The position numbers and the translations under genes are program-made. The notes beneath the pieces were generated by a model. It was not told the origin of the DNA, did not search any database, and was given only the letters and a program-made list of their open reading frames with translations. From Spirochaetaceae bacterium (GTDB lineage: Bacteria > Spirochaetota > Spirochaetia > Treponematales > Breznakiellaceae): a DNA stretch of 37,540 bases. Positions 1 to 8,137 of this stretch are shown piece by piece; positions within the stretch are counted from its first letter, which is position 1, and every line of letters begins with the position of its first letter. The stretch lies in the NCBI GenBank assembly GCA_031282145.1, contig JAITEG010000260.1:1-37540 (forward strand). Direction: 5' to 3'.

Positions 1-350
1 GCCTTGTTATCCGCGCTGAGGCTCCCCCCCACCGTTACGCTGGGGATAAACTGGTTCCAGGACAGATCGGACTTCCGCTTTTTGGTCTCCACCGAGAGGC
101 GGGAAGACTCAAGGGTCAGGTTGTTTTTGACCGCCAAAGCTACCGCCTCATCCGGGGAAATCACCCGTGTTTCCGCCTCTCCAAAGGCCGGACCAATAAA
201 AATCAGGAAAAGACCTGCCAGAAGCAAAGGACCAAACCATGGTTTCCCCTTGCGCGTAAAGCGGCATAAAGATTCACGAAAGGGAATTTTTATGCCCCTG
301 CGGCAGGCTGCCGGTTTCCGCCATCGGGCGCCGTCAAAAAATAGGATCAT
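1..350 (-). CDS. TolC-family outer membrane efflux protein, N-terminal part (runs off the left edge)
   Basis: About 116 codons are visible. The ATG at 350 follows a GGAG ribosome site six bases upstream. A basic N-region of about 35 residues is followed by a hydrophobic stretch (about residues 39-57) ending in GPAFGEAE, a likely signal peptide. The mature start reads ISPDEAVALAVKNN, then LSWNQFIPSVTVGGSLS, the typical opening of outer membrane factors (helix repeats, then the first beta segment). Such proteins form the outer membrane channel of RND or ABC exporters. The gene lies downstream of a double-TetR repressor on the same strand, so a TetR-TolC-adaptor-pump operon is expected to continue left of the window (inference). 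The N-region is unusually long, but no better start is seen. Confidence 0.8.
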   Translation of the reverse strand, partial: MILFFDGARWRKPAACRRGIKIPFRESLCRFTRKGKPWFGPLLLAGLFLIFIGPAFGEAETRVISPDEAVALAVKNNLTLESSRLSVETKKRKSDLSWNQFIPSVTVGGSLSADNK

Positions 351-567
351 AGAGAACTCCTTCGGTTAACCCGGGGAACGTGTTTAACCACCGAATCCGC
401 CGGGGAACTGCAGGGATAGCTTATCCCCCGGTCCCCCCGGTCAACCAATGCTATAGGCCCGCACCACGCGCGGCCTTTTACGGCTTCTTGCCGTTTGCTG
501 CCAAAACCAGTTTCACTATCTACACGGGCCGGTTTTTTTAACCTGCCCGGTTGAATATACGCCATTT

Positions 568-1785
568 CTAACATGAAATATACTCATTTATCCCCAAAGC
601 GACGAATTTATACAAAATTCTCAGGCTTTGATTGGGGAATTCCGAAACCGCCATGCCCGGCGGCCGGTGCATCAGCACATTGGCGGTAAGAAATAAAACC
701 CATTGGGCGGTTTGCTCCTTCAAAGATTCGGAAAGAGCCCCCAGCGTATCGCTGCCGCTGATCTTGATATCCGAAAAGATCCGGTAGATCCGGGGCGGAG
801 GGGCCTCCGCCAGATCAAGCCGCCGGGTCTTGAGCCAGTCCAGGGCGATGAGGATCTCCGGCCGGGAACGGAGGTAGTCCGCCACGGCGGTAATGGCCAG
901 GTAAAACTGTTCCTCGGGAACCGCCGATACCCGGATGGCCGCCCCGGCATAATTGACTATCCCTTCGATTTCAGTCAAAAAAAACTGCCCCAGCATATCC
1001 CGTTTGTTTTTAAAGTGGGCATAGAGGCCGCTTTTTGACAGCCCGGAACGGCGGGCTACCATATCCATGGTGGCGTTCCAGGGCCCCGCTTCCGCCACCA
1101 CACCGGCCACCGCCTTGAGCAGTCCCGTATCTTCGATGTCCAAAAGATGGTGGGGGACGGCCCGTTCAAGCCCCTCAAAATCGATACGATCCACCACATC
1201 CTTTCGCAGCCCCAGTCCTCCGGTGATCTTCTCTTCTATCCACCGGATAAGCCCGTCAACCTGCTCATTAGACGGAACTTCATCCGGGGCATGGCTGGTT
1301 TTATGGAAACTCGCCACCCAAAAGGTCAGGGAAACCAGGATCAACTGGGGCATCGGCGGGTATATTTTGCCACCCCCATCGATATGGCGTATTTTCCGCA
1401 TATCTATGCCCCGGCGGTCCAATTCAAGCAAAAAATCCTTCGATTCCCGTTCGCTGTAGACCATAAAAAGGGAGAAAACAAAGGCATCCCTATTACGGGC
1501 ATAGTATTCCCCGATGATCCGCATCATGATGAGTTGGCTTTCTATCAAATCCGTGGCTTCCAGAGCCTTTACATACCCGGGTTTGATAAATGCCGTATAT
1601 TGATTAAAAAAATACTCGTACATGGCGTCCAACAGGGCCTGTTTATTTTTGAAATGCCGGTATAACGCGGCTTTCGTAACCCCCAAGTCCCGGGCCAAAA
1701 GGGAGAGGCTGGTCTGCTGGTAAAACTTCCGACCCCAGGTCCTAAAGGCGGCGTGTATGATGTCCGTTTTCGTCAACTGCGCCAT
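568..1785 (-). CDS. Double TetR/AcrR-family transcriptional regulator (two TetR modules in one chain)
   Basis: The protein has 405 residues, about twice the usual 190-210 for TetR repressors. It contains two separate DNA-binding helix-turn-helix units of TetR type: residues 26-45, ending GVTKAALYRHFKNK, and residues 239-258, ending LSKSGLYAHFKNK. Each is followed by a helical ligand-binding-like part. The two halves are clearly diverged, so this is an old fusion or duplication. TetR proteins repress exporter genes and release DNA on ligand binding. The gene precedes a TolC-type gene, and a palindrome lies 45-70 bases upstream of its ATG, so autoregulation and control of an efflux operon are likely (inference). 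Confidence 0.88.
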   Translation of the reverse strand: MAQLTKTDIIHAAFRTWGRKFYQQTSLSLLARDLGVTKAALYRHFKNKQALLDAMYEYFFNQYTAFIKPGYVKALEATDLIESQLIMMRIIGEYYARNRDAFVFSLFMVYSERESKDFLLELDRRGIDMRKIRHIDGGGKIYPPMPQLILVSLTFWVASFHKTSHAPDEVPSNEQVDGLIRWIEEKITGGLGLRKDVVDRIDFEGLERAVPHHLLDIEDTGLLKAVAGVVAEAGPWNATMDMVARRSGLSKSGLYAHFKNKRDMLGQFFLTEIEGIVNYAGAAIRVSAVPEEQFYLAITAVADYLRSRPEILIALDWLKTRRLDLAEAPPPRIYRIFSDIKISGSDTLGALSESLKEQTAQWVLFLTANVLMHRPPGMAVSEFPNQSLRILYKFVALGINEYISC

Positions 1786-1829
1786 AATCTCCCATAAACC
1801 GGAAAGTTCGGCTCTTCAAAACATTACCG

Positions 1830-1855
1830 TATGTTACCGACCGGTCGTTAACATA
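1830..1855. promoter_or_regulatory. Palindromic TetR operator candidate
   Basis: A 26-bp inverted repeat with only one mismatched pair, centred on CGACCGGTCG and flanked by TATGTTA and TTAACATA arms. It lies 45-70 bases upstream of the double-TetR gene, in the divergent region shared with the ATPase gene. Its size and symmetry fit a TetR-family operator; which gene it controls is inferred from position. Confidence 0.7.
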
Positions 1856-1927
1856 AAAAATACTCTTATTTTTTTTTTTAGACAAGGGGGGTACAGGCTC
1901 AAGGGTAATGCCTCATATTCGCGTTCG

Positions 1928-1957
1928 TTGACAATACCTGATTATGAAGATTATAAT
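1928..1957 (+). promoter_or_regulatory. Sigma-70-type promoter of the ATPase/TOPRIM-like pair
   Basis: TTGACA (1928-1933) and TATAAT (1952-1957) are both perfect consensus, with an 18-base spacer. An inverted repeat TACAA-ATA-TTGTA (1957-1969) overlaps the -10 box and expected start point, a possible operator. The leader to the ATG at 2074 would be about 110 bases. Confidence 0.75.
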
Positions 1958-2020
1958 ACAAATATTGTACAGAATCGCAAATAGTTCGTGCTTAATGTCA
2001 AAATTTACAAAATAGAGAGG

Positions 2021-2051
2021 CTTTCTCGAAACCGACCGGGATTGGAGAAAG
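2021..2051 (+). repeat. Hairpin with AAACCGACCGGG loop, copy 1
   Basis: CTTTCTC (2021-2027) pairs with GAGAAAG (2045-2051) around a 17-base loop containing AAACCGACCGGG. The same 12-base loop core occurs in a second hairpin at 13362-13392 with a different stem. It sits in the expected leader of the ATPase gene, 22 bases before the ATG. Function unknown. Confidence 0.5.
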
Positions 2052-2073
2052 ACGCTGGAAATACGGAAATTGT

Positions 2074-3210
2074 ATGAAGCTGGCAAGAATACAAATACAT
2101 AAATATAAATCATGTTTAGAAACCGAATTAGCGTTACATGAGGACCTTACCGTTCTTATCGGGGTAAACGGAGCGGGTAAAACAAATATCATGACCGCCG
2201 TCAATTTACTGTCCCTTATGAGTCAAACCCATTTTACTATGTTCCCCGCCGATAAGGAGACGGAAGTCTCCTTTCTTTTTGTTGATCCGGATTGGTCGGT
2301 TGAATTACGGGTAAAGTCTTCCGGAGAATTGCGTCCTGAACTTTCCTGGCGTATGGCGGATATTCTTGATCAATATGTCCAGGTACCGCTTTATTTTGTT
2401 CAATCTGATGATGTTGAGAAGAACAGCCGGGCGGTAAAGAACTATTTTGATGTTTTAAATATGGATATCTCCACTGAAAAAATCACCCGCTTTACTTCCC
2501 GGATGCTCAAGACGAAAACCTTTATAGAATCTATCCGTTACTATTCGGCGGTCCAGTTTTCTGATGTAACCAAAGTAGTGCCGCACATACAGAAAGAAGC
2601 CAAAACGCCCCGCGAACAATTTTTGCAGGATCTGTTCAATATGAGAAACGACTTCCCTGAAAAATATACCCGATACCGGGAACTTGTCGGTCCTGAGGAA
2701 ATCCATCTGGTGGATGATATTTCATTTAAAGGTTATATGCAATTTTCTGAATATATGGACTCAGGAAATTCACCGGCGAAAAATGAAGATTCGGAGCTAT
2801 GGATGCCCCTGGTAACCATAAACAACAGGGAGCTAAGATTCAATCAGCTTTCAGAAGGTACGTTTAAAACCCTGGCTTTGCTGTTTTATATCACCGCCCA
2901 TGACGGCGGGTTGTTGCTCCTTGAGGAACCGGAAATAAGCGTACATTATAAATTGCTCAAGGATATAATCGAAATTATCAAAAACGAATCGGAAAACAAA
3001 CAGATCCTATGTTCGACCCACTCCGATTATGTATTGGATATGCTTGACCCGGAAATGGTTGTATTAGTGAAAAACGGCCGCAGGGGAACAAAAGCGGCAG
3101 CCCTGCCCTCCGCCCTTTCCGAGGAAAACGACCAAGGTTTGCGGACGTTTCTTGAATGTGAGGGTTCCTTGGGGGAATACTGGAAGGCGGGGAGCTTCGA
3201 TGAAGCATAG
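2074..3210 (+). CDS. AAA ATPase, OLD/RecF-like (probable anti-phage module)
   Basis: 378 residues. Walker A is GVNGAGKT (residues 30-37), an ABC-type signature LSEGT follows at 259-263, Walker B is LLLLEEPE (280-287), and a switch histidine lies in STHSD (H316). This order is that of SMC/RecF/OLD ATPases with a mid-chain insertion. The protein opens MKLARIQIHKYKS, the usual first strand of this class. It has no TOPRIM domain; that role seems taken by the next gene, which overlaps by 11 bases. The pair resembles two-gene ATPase plus TOPRIM nuclease defence systems (established for OLD and PARIS types; membership here is inferred). Base composition is more AT-rich than the neighbours, suggesting transfer. 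The ribosome site is weak (GGAAAT). Confidence 0.85.
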   Translation: MKLARIQIHKYKSCLETELALHEDLTVLIGVNGAGKTNIMTAVNLLSLMSQTHFTMFPADKETEVSFLFVDPDWSVELRVKSSGELRPELSWRMADILDQYVQVPLYFVQSDDVEKNSRAVKNYFDVLNMDISTEKITRFTSRMLKTKTFIESIRYYSAVQFSDVTKVVPHIQKEAKTPREQFLQDLFNMRNDFPEKYTRYRELVGPEEIHLVDDISFKGYMQFSEYMDSGNSPAKNEDSELWMPLVTINNRELRFNQLSEGTFKTLALLFYITAHDGGLLLLEEPEISVHYKLLKDIIEIIKNESENKQILCSTHSDYVLDMLDPEMVVLVKNGRRGTKAAALPSALSEENDQGLRTFLECEGSLGEYWKAGSFDEA

Positions 3211-3736
3211 TCCAAAACCCAAGATCGGAATCATAACTGAGGATAAAACCGATGCGGACTGTGTTAAAATACTGGTAAAGCGCATATCCAACGACAGGGT
3301 TGTGTCAAAAGGCATGGGAGTCGGCGGAGGCGGCAATATGTTCAATGTTAAAAAAATGACCAGGTTTACCCAGTCTCTGTTTGCTGCGGGATGTACCCAT
3401 TTGCTGGTGGTCCATGATCTGGACAGGAATAGAACAACCAATGAACTTAATGACGAGAAACAATTAAGGGTAAGGCTGGAAAATGCCTTGATACATAATC
3501 CTATCACCCGCAAAACTATTATTGTACCCATAGAAGAATTAGAAGCATGGTTATTATCTGACCAATATCCCCACCCCCAAACAATATCAAACCCCAAGAA
3601 TGAATTGAGGAAACTCAATTGCAATTACCGGACATCCGACAATGCAAAAATAGCCGGCAAAATTAATATTGACGATATAACCCAAAAATGCCCTTCCTTT
3701 ATACCCTTGCAGGAGTTCCTAAAAAGCATCGCATAA
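3200..3736 (+). CDS. TOPRIM-like DUF4276-type protein, partner of the ATPase
   Basis: 178 residues from the ATG at 3200, inside the end of the ATPase gene, which implies translational coupling. The order of acidic residues fits a TOPRIM fold: IGIITEDKTDAD with E14, LLVVHDLDRN with D73 and D75, and VPIEELEAWLLSD with E112, E113 and E115. The glycine-rich GMGVGGGGN (38-46) between them may be an active-site loop. Small proteins of this type are found beside OLD-like ATPases and are presumed metal-dependent nucleases or inhibitors (family knowledge). I assign the DUF4276-type label from motif memory, so the exact family is uncertain. Low GC like its partner. Confidence 0.7.
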   Translation: MKHSPKPKIGIITEDKTDADCVKILVKRISNDRVVSKGMGVGGGGNMFNVKKMTRFTQSLFAAGCTHLLVVHDLDRNRTTNELNDEKQLRVRLENALIHNPITRKTIIVPIEELEAWLLSDQYPHPQTISNPKNELRKLNCNYRTSDNAKIAGKINIDDITQKCPSFIPLQEFLKSIA

Positions 3737-3742
3737 GAACTT

Positions 3743-3779
3743 GTGCATGCATAAACTGCTATGCATTTTATGCATGCAC
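3743..3779. terminator. Strong hairpin between the convergent defence module and SDR gene
   Basis: A perfect 13-bp inverted repeat (GTGCATGCATAAA and its complement) around an 11-base loop, seven bases after the TOPRIM-like stop codon. There is no U-run, so it may be a transcript-end stabiliser rather than a classical terminator. A weaker GCCG/CGGC hairpin with four T residues (3842-3857, minus strand) could end the SDR transcript. Confidence 0.55.
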
Positions 3780-3862
3780 CCCTCTTACCACCCCCCAGTC
3801 AAAAAACAACCAAGCGGTACCTTCACCCCGCAACAGGGGCTAAAAGCCGCTGGCGGCCCGGC

Positions 3863-4651
3863 TCACCAGCAGCAATACCCGCCGTCGATAATCAAATCCG
3901 CGCCGGTCATGTAGTCCGATGCCGGGGAAGCGAGGTACACAATAGCACCCTGAAGATCATCGGTGGAAGCCATCCGGCCCATGGGGATTTTTTCCAGCCA
4001 TTTGGGCAGCATAGTCTTACCCTCAGGGGTCTCCAGCAGCTTGTCCACCAGGGCGGTTTTGGTATAACCGGGGCTGATACTGTTCACCCGGATGTTCTTG
4101 GGGGCCCATTCGGCGGCAAGACTCCTCGTAAGGTGCAGCACCCCGGCTTTGGAGGCGTTATAGGCGCACTGGTTTTGGGGGGTATTCGAGATATGGGCCG
4201 ACATAGAGGCGGTATTGATGATCTTCCCATAACCCGCCTTGACCATTTCCCGGGCCTCCGCCTGGGCACAGAGGAACACCGCGTCCAGGTTCAGGGCGAG
4301 GATCTTCCGCCATTCGCCGAATTCCTGGATCAGGGCATCCCGCCACGCGCCCATACCGGCGTTATTCACCCCAATAGTAAGGCTCCCCCAGTGGCCGGCC
4401 ACGGTCTTTACCATCAGGGCCGCGTCATCGGGATTGGTCACATCCGCTTTAACCGCCATCGCCGTGATGCCCTTTTTTCCCAATGCCTCGGCGGTTTCTT
4501 CCGCCAGGGCCAGGTTAATATCGACCACCGCGATCTTCGCCCCCGCTTCTCCCAGGGCAAAACAATAGGCCTGCCCGATACCCTGGGCCCCGCCGGTCAC
4601 CAGGGCGGTTTTTCCCTCTAATTTAAAACGATCAAGAATTGTCTGTGCCAT
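3863..4651 (-). CDS. Short-chain dehydrogenase/reductase, probable sugar-alcohol (polyol) dehydrogenase
   Basis: 262 residues, classical SDR. The cofactor motif TGGAQGIG is at 19-26, D44 after the second strand points to NAD(H), NNAG is at 96-99, and the catalytic S149, Y164 and K168 are in place. The C-terminus [13 protein letters not shown] resembles sorbose reductase and arabinitol/xylulose-type SDRs. It is the last gene of a leftward polyol uptake operon, 70 bases after the zinc dehydrogenase, so it likely interconverts a polyol and a ketose in the cytoplasm. The exact substrate cannot be told from sequence. Confidence 0.85.
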   Translation of the reverse strand: MAQTILDRFKLEGKTALVTGGAQGIGQAYCFALGEAGAKIAVVDINLALAEETAEALGKKGITAMAVKADVTNPDDAALMVKTVAGHWGSLTIGVNNAGMGAWRDALIQEFGEWRKILALNLDAVFLCAQAEAREMVKAGYGKIINTASMSAHISNTPQNQCAYNASKAGVLHLTRSLAAEWAPKNIRVNSISPGYTKTALVDKLLETPEGKTMLPKWLEKIPMGRMASTDDLQGAIVYLASPASDYMTGADLIIDGGYCCW

Positions 4652-4721
4652 AAAGTAACTCCCTGCATAAAAATAGATTTGCCCGAAAACTTCAGTCTTT
4701 GAACAAAAAATTCACACCGAT

Positions 4722-5729
4722 TTAAAAGGACCCGTTCGGCAGTATTACCACCTTGAGGACCCCCTCAATTCCCTGTTCAATGATCTCTATCCCCTTGGAA
4801 AATTCCTCCAGGGGAAGCTGATGAGAAACCAGCGCTGAAACATCGATCCTGCCCGATTCCAGGAGACGCACCGCCTGGATTGAATTCCGTACCGAAGTAT
4901 AGGAGGTAAGGATAATAAGTCCCTTCTCAAATAGGGTAAAAGCGGGCAGAGTCACCTGGGCGTCCCCTTTGGGTACGCCGAACCAGAGCAGGGTCCCGCC
5001 CTTTCGGACATACCGCAAACTCTGTTCCATAAGAAAAGCGGACCCCGCCGCTTCCACCACCACATCATACCCTTCAAGGTCAAGCTCGTCCAGGGAAGTA
5101 CAAACCTGCCGGGCGCCCGAAGTCCGGGCCAGTTCCAGCCGGCTCTGATTTTTGTCCACCTGGGTAATATCGCTTGCGCCCTGGAGCTGAATCGCCTTGG
5201 AGAGGAGGAGGCCGATGGGACCCGCCCCCAAAATAGCCACCCGGTCCGCCATTTGTATCCGCGCCCGCTGGACCCCGTGGAGTACGCAGGACAGGGGTTC
5301 CACAAAGGCGCCGGAGAGGAAGGGCAGGGTACCGATATTAAACACCGCCTTCTCCGGGACCACCGCGTATTCGGCCATACCCCCCGGCAGGGTAACCCCC
5401 ACCCCGTCCCAATGCTCACAGAAATTCTGCCGGTTGTTGAGGCAGGCATGACAGTTGTCGCAGTTGATATTCGGCTCAATCGCCACATGATTCCCCGGCT
5501 TGAACCGGGTGACCTTTTTACCGGTCTCCACCACCACCCCGGAAAATTCATGCCCCGGAATAACCGGATAAGATCCCAGGTACTCTCCCCGGTAAATATG
5601 CACGTCCGTCCCGCATATTCCCGAGGCCTTAACCTGTATTTTCACCTCCAGATCCCCCACCGGCCGAACCGGGATCGTCTTAATGTGGGCATTCCCCGGT
5701 TTTTCAATAACCAGCGCTTTCATATCCAT
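4722..5729 (-). CDS. Zinc-dependent medium-chain alcohol dehydrogenase (sorbitol/threonine dehydrogenase-like)
   Basis: 335 residues. Catalytic zinc ligands are seen in CGTD (C39) and GHE (H60, E61). The structural zinc site is the four-cysteine lobe C90, C93, C96, C104. A Rossmann motif GAGPIG lies mid-chain, followed by an acidic QVDK region that favours NAD. A strong AGGAGG site precedes the ATG at 5729. Members oxidise polyols or secondary alcohols to ketones in the cytoplasm. It lies between an FGGY kinase (15-base gap) and an SDR, so it probably oxidises the imported polyol to the ketose that the kinase phosphorylates. Confidence 0.9.
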   Translation of the reverse strand: MDMKALVIEKPGNAHIKTIPVRPVGDLEVKIQVKASGICGTDVHIYRGEYLGSYPVIPGHEFSGVVVETGKKVTRFKPGNHVAIEPNINCDNCHACLNNRQNFCEHWDGVGVTLPGGMAEYAVVPEKAVFNIGTLPFLSGAFVEPLSCVLHGVQRARIQMADRVAILGAGPIGLLLSKAIQLQGASDITQVDKNQSRLELARTSGARQVCTSLDELDLEGYDVVVEAAGSAFLMEQSLRYVRKGGTLLWFGVPKGDAQVTLPAFTLFEKGLIILTSYTSVRNSIQAVRLLESGRIDVSALVSHQLPLEEFSKGIEIIEQGIEGVLKVVILPNGSF

Positions 5730-5744
5730 TATGCCGCCTCCTGT

Positions 5745-7262
5745 TTAATTTCGCATTTCCGCTAATCCGTCAAAGACCGGTTTAACCCGGCCGTAAATTT
5801 CCCGGTACAAGGCGCTGTACCCCGCATAGACGGCTGTTTTTTCGGGATCCGGCGTGAGCCCTTCCCCGTTCAAGGCTCCAACCCCCGGCGCCTCCTCCAA
5901 ATTCGGCCAAATTCCCGCCGCCACCCCCGCCGCCATAGCCGCACCCAGGGAAATGGCATGGGTCGGAAAGGGATGAACCCTCATGGGCTTGCCGATGACA
6001 TCACAGATGATCCGCCGCCAAAAGGTACTGCGAATTCCACCCCCCAAAAGGATAAGAGAATCAATAGGGGCGCCCATATCCCCATAAATATCGATTATTT
6101 CTTTAAGCCCAAAGGCGGTTCCCTCATACACCGAACGAAGCAGGGTTTTAGCGCTTGATGAAAGGGAAAGGCCGATAAACATCCCCCGGGCAGAGGCGTC
6201 CCAGTGAGGGGTCCGTTCCCCCATCAGATAGGGAAGGAAGATCACCCCCTCCGAACCGGGGGGAATTGCCTCCAAGTCCCCTTCAACCTGCCGGTAATCC
6301 ATAGCCTCCGATCCGGTTCGGAGCATACCCAAAGCCCAGTCAACGGCGATCCCGGCGCTTTGCAGGGTTCCACAGACGTTACAGGAACGGCCATCCAGAT
6401 CAAAGAAATTCTGTATCCGCCGCTTGGGGTCCGGCACCGGCGAGGGGAACAGCCGGGAAACCCAGGCACTGGACCCCAGGGAGATATAGGCCCCTCCTCC
6501 CACCAAAATGCCGCTGCCCCGGGTCGCGCAGGAGGCATCCCCGCCCCCCAGGGAAACGGGAATCCCCTGGGGTAAACCCAGGACCGCCGCCGCCTCTTTA
6601 CCGAGGACCCCGCCCGCTTCGATACTGCTCCCCACCGAGGGAAACCGGTCCCGGGGCAGACCCAAGGCGTCAATAATATCCCAGGACCAATCCCGTTTTT
6701 CCAGATTAAAGGCCCCCGTGAGGGACGCATCGGAGAAATCGGTGTACCCCAGGATCCCGGTGAGCTTAAAACGAAGGTAGTCCTTGGCGTTAAGAAACCA
6801 GGCGGTTCTTTTAAAAGCCTCTTCCTGTTCGTCCCTGAGCCAAAGGATCTTGGGCAGGGAGAGGTGTTCATCGGTACGGTTCGCCGTTTCCCGGTAGAGG
6901 TAATCCTCCCCCAAAAGGCCGCGGACCCGGGCGCTCTGAACACCGCTTCGGGAATCGGCGTGGATCAGCTCCGGGTAGGTGGGGTTCCCTTCGGCGTCCA
7001 CAGGCAGGCACCCATTCATATGTCCGGTAAGCCCCAGAGCCACTATTTCCCGGGAGGCCGCCTCAGGCCGGGCAAAGAGCTCCCGGGTACCCGTGACTGC
7101 GGCTGCCCAAAATTGTTCCGGATCCTGCTCCGCCCAGCCGGGCCGGGGAAATTCGGTCTTATAGGGCGCCGACACGGAAGCCGCCGGAAAGCCGGATAAA
7201 TCAAATACCGCGGACTTTACACTGGTCGTACCGATATCATAAACAAGGATCCCCTGGTTCAT
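5745..7262 (-). CDS. FGGY-family carbohydrate kinase (xylulokinase-like)
   Basis: 505 residues, normal for the family. The ATP-binding DIGTTSVK (9-16) opens the first lobe, GLTGHMNGCLPVD is the sugar-contact region, the GGGDASCA segment follows mid-chain, and ILLGGGIRS is the second FGGY signature near the C-terminus. These kinases phosphorylate ketoses or polyols such as xylulose with ATP. The stretch ending HADSRS differs from classical XylB (WNDGR-type), so I give no gene symbol. Its start overlaps the stop of the upstream permease by four bases, which indicates translational coupling. Confidence 0.88.
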   Translation of the reverse strand: MNQGILVYDIGTTSVKSAVFDLSGFPAASVSAPYKTEFPRPGWAEQDPEQFWAAAVTGTRELFARPEAASREIVALGLTGHMNGCLPVDAEGNPTYPELIHADSRSGVQSARVRGLLGEDYLYRETANRTDEHLSLPKILWLRDEQEEAFKRTAWFLNAKDYLRFKLTGILGYTDFSDASLTGAFNLEKRDWSWDIIDALGLPRDRFPSVGSSIEAGGVLGKEAAAVLGLPQGIPVSLGGGDASCATRGSGILVGGGAYISLGSSAWVSRLFPSPVPDPKRRIQNFFDLDGRSCNVCGTLQSAGIAVDWALGMLRTGSEAMDYRQVEGDLEAIPPGSEGVIFLPYLMGERTPHWDASARGMFIGLSLSSSAKTLLRSVYEGTAFGLKEIIDIYGDMGAPIDSLILLGGGIRSTFWRRIICDVIGKPMRVHPFPTHAISLGAAMAAGVAAGIWPNLEEAPGVGALNGEGLTPDPEKTAVYAGYSALYREIYGRVKPVFDGLAEMRN

Positions 7263-8122
7263 CCCTTTACCGCACCTGCAACCAGTCCTTTTACCAGGGC
7301 TTTTTGGGTCATCCAGCCGAGGATGATTGCGGGAAGCACCGAGATGGTCGACGATGCCGAGAGCTGGGCAACAAACTGCCCCTGCTGCTCCCGGAACCGG
7401 GCCATATACACCGGCAAGGTTGCGGTGGGATTACCGGTCAGGTTAAAGCCAAGAAAAAATTCATCCCAGATAAAAACCGCGACCAAAAGGCCCGCGGAGA
7501 TAATCCCGGTCCGCGCCAGGGGTATGGCTATCCGGGTCATCCGCTGGAATTTGGTACATCCGTCAATTTCAGCGGCCTCGAATATCTCCTTGGGCAGATC
7601 CGAAAAAAACGAATGCACCATCCACACCACAATGGGAATATGGAATCCCACATAGGCCGCCAGAAGGCCATAGGGGGTATTGATCAGACGGAATTGCTGG
7701 TACCAGGTAAAGAGGGGAATCAATACCGCCACCGGAGGCAGGAGGATCGTGGTGATAAACCACAAATAAATTTTCCCCGAGGACTCCCGTTTTTTAAGGC
7801 GTCCAAACACCAGGGCAAAAGCCGCGGGGATCCCCAACGCCAGGCTGATAAGGGTGCCAAAAAAAACCTGAAACAGGGAATTCCGCAGGTATTGGTGCAT
7901 GGTGGGATCGCTCAACACCTTTTGAAAGGTCACCAGAGTCGGCTTAAAAAAGATTGCCGGCATCACCGCCTGCTGTTCCGTTTTAAACCCGGAAAGGAAC
8001 ATATAGAGGATGGGAAAAAAATACAGGATGGCGATCGCATACACCACAACCGCCAGGAGCAATTTTTTCACAAAATTACGGATTTTTATGGTCCGTTGAA
8101 CACTTTCGATGGTTTTATGCAT
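7259..8122 (-). CDS. Carbohydrate ABC transporter permease, MalG type
   Basis: 287 residues with about six hydrophobic segments. The EAA loop EAAEIDGCTKFQRMTRIAIPLA, which docks to the ATPase, is in the last third. The C-terminus ends VAGAVKG. It is the second permease of the polyol importer, preceded by GGAGG seven bases before the ATG, 15 bases after the MalF-type gene, and overlapping the kinase start. It acts in the inner membrane. Confidence 0.93.
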   Translation of the reverse strand: MHKTIESVQRTIKIRNFVKKLLLAVVVYAIAILYFFPILYMFLSGFKTEQQAVMPAIFFKPTLVTFQKVLSDPTMHQYLRNSLFQVFFGTLISLALGIPAAFALVFGRLKKRESSGKIYLWFITTILLPPVAVLIPLFTWYQQFRLINTPYGLLAAYVGFHIPIVVWMVHSFFSDLPKEIFEAAEIDGCTKFQRMTRIAIPLARTGIISAGLLVAVFIWDEFFLGFNLTGNPTATLPVYMARFREQQGQFVAQLSASSTISVLPAIILGWMTQKALVKGLVAGAVKG

Positions 8123-8137
8123 AGTCCGGCCTCCGGT

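Noticed and set aside
347-574. A 75-codon minus-strand frame exactly bridging the double-TetR stop and the TolC start
   Set aside because: The overlaps at both ends are striking, but the sequence has no hydrophobic or domain pattern, no ribosome site at its start, and it includes the TolC ribosome site.
3761-4621. A 286-codon plus-strand frame
   Set aside because: Antisense shadow of the SDR gene, which has all catalytic residues.
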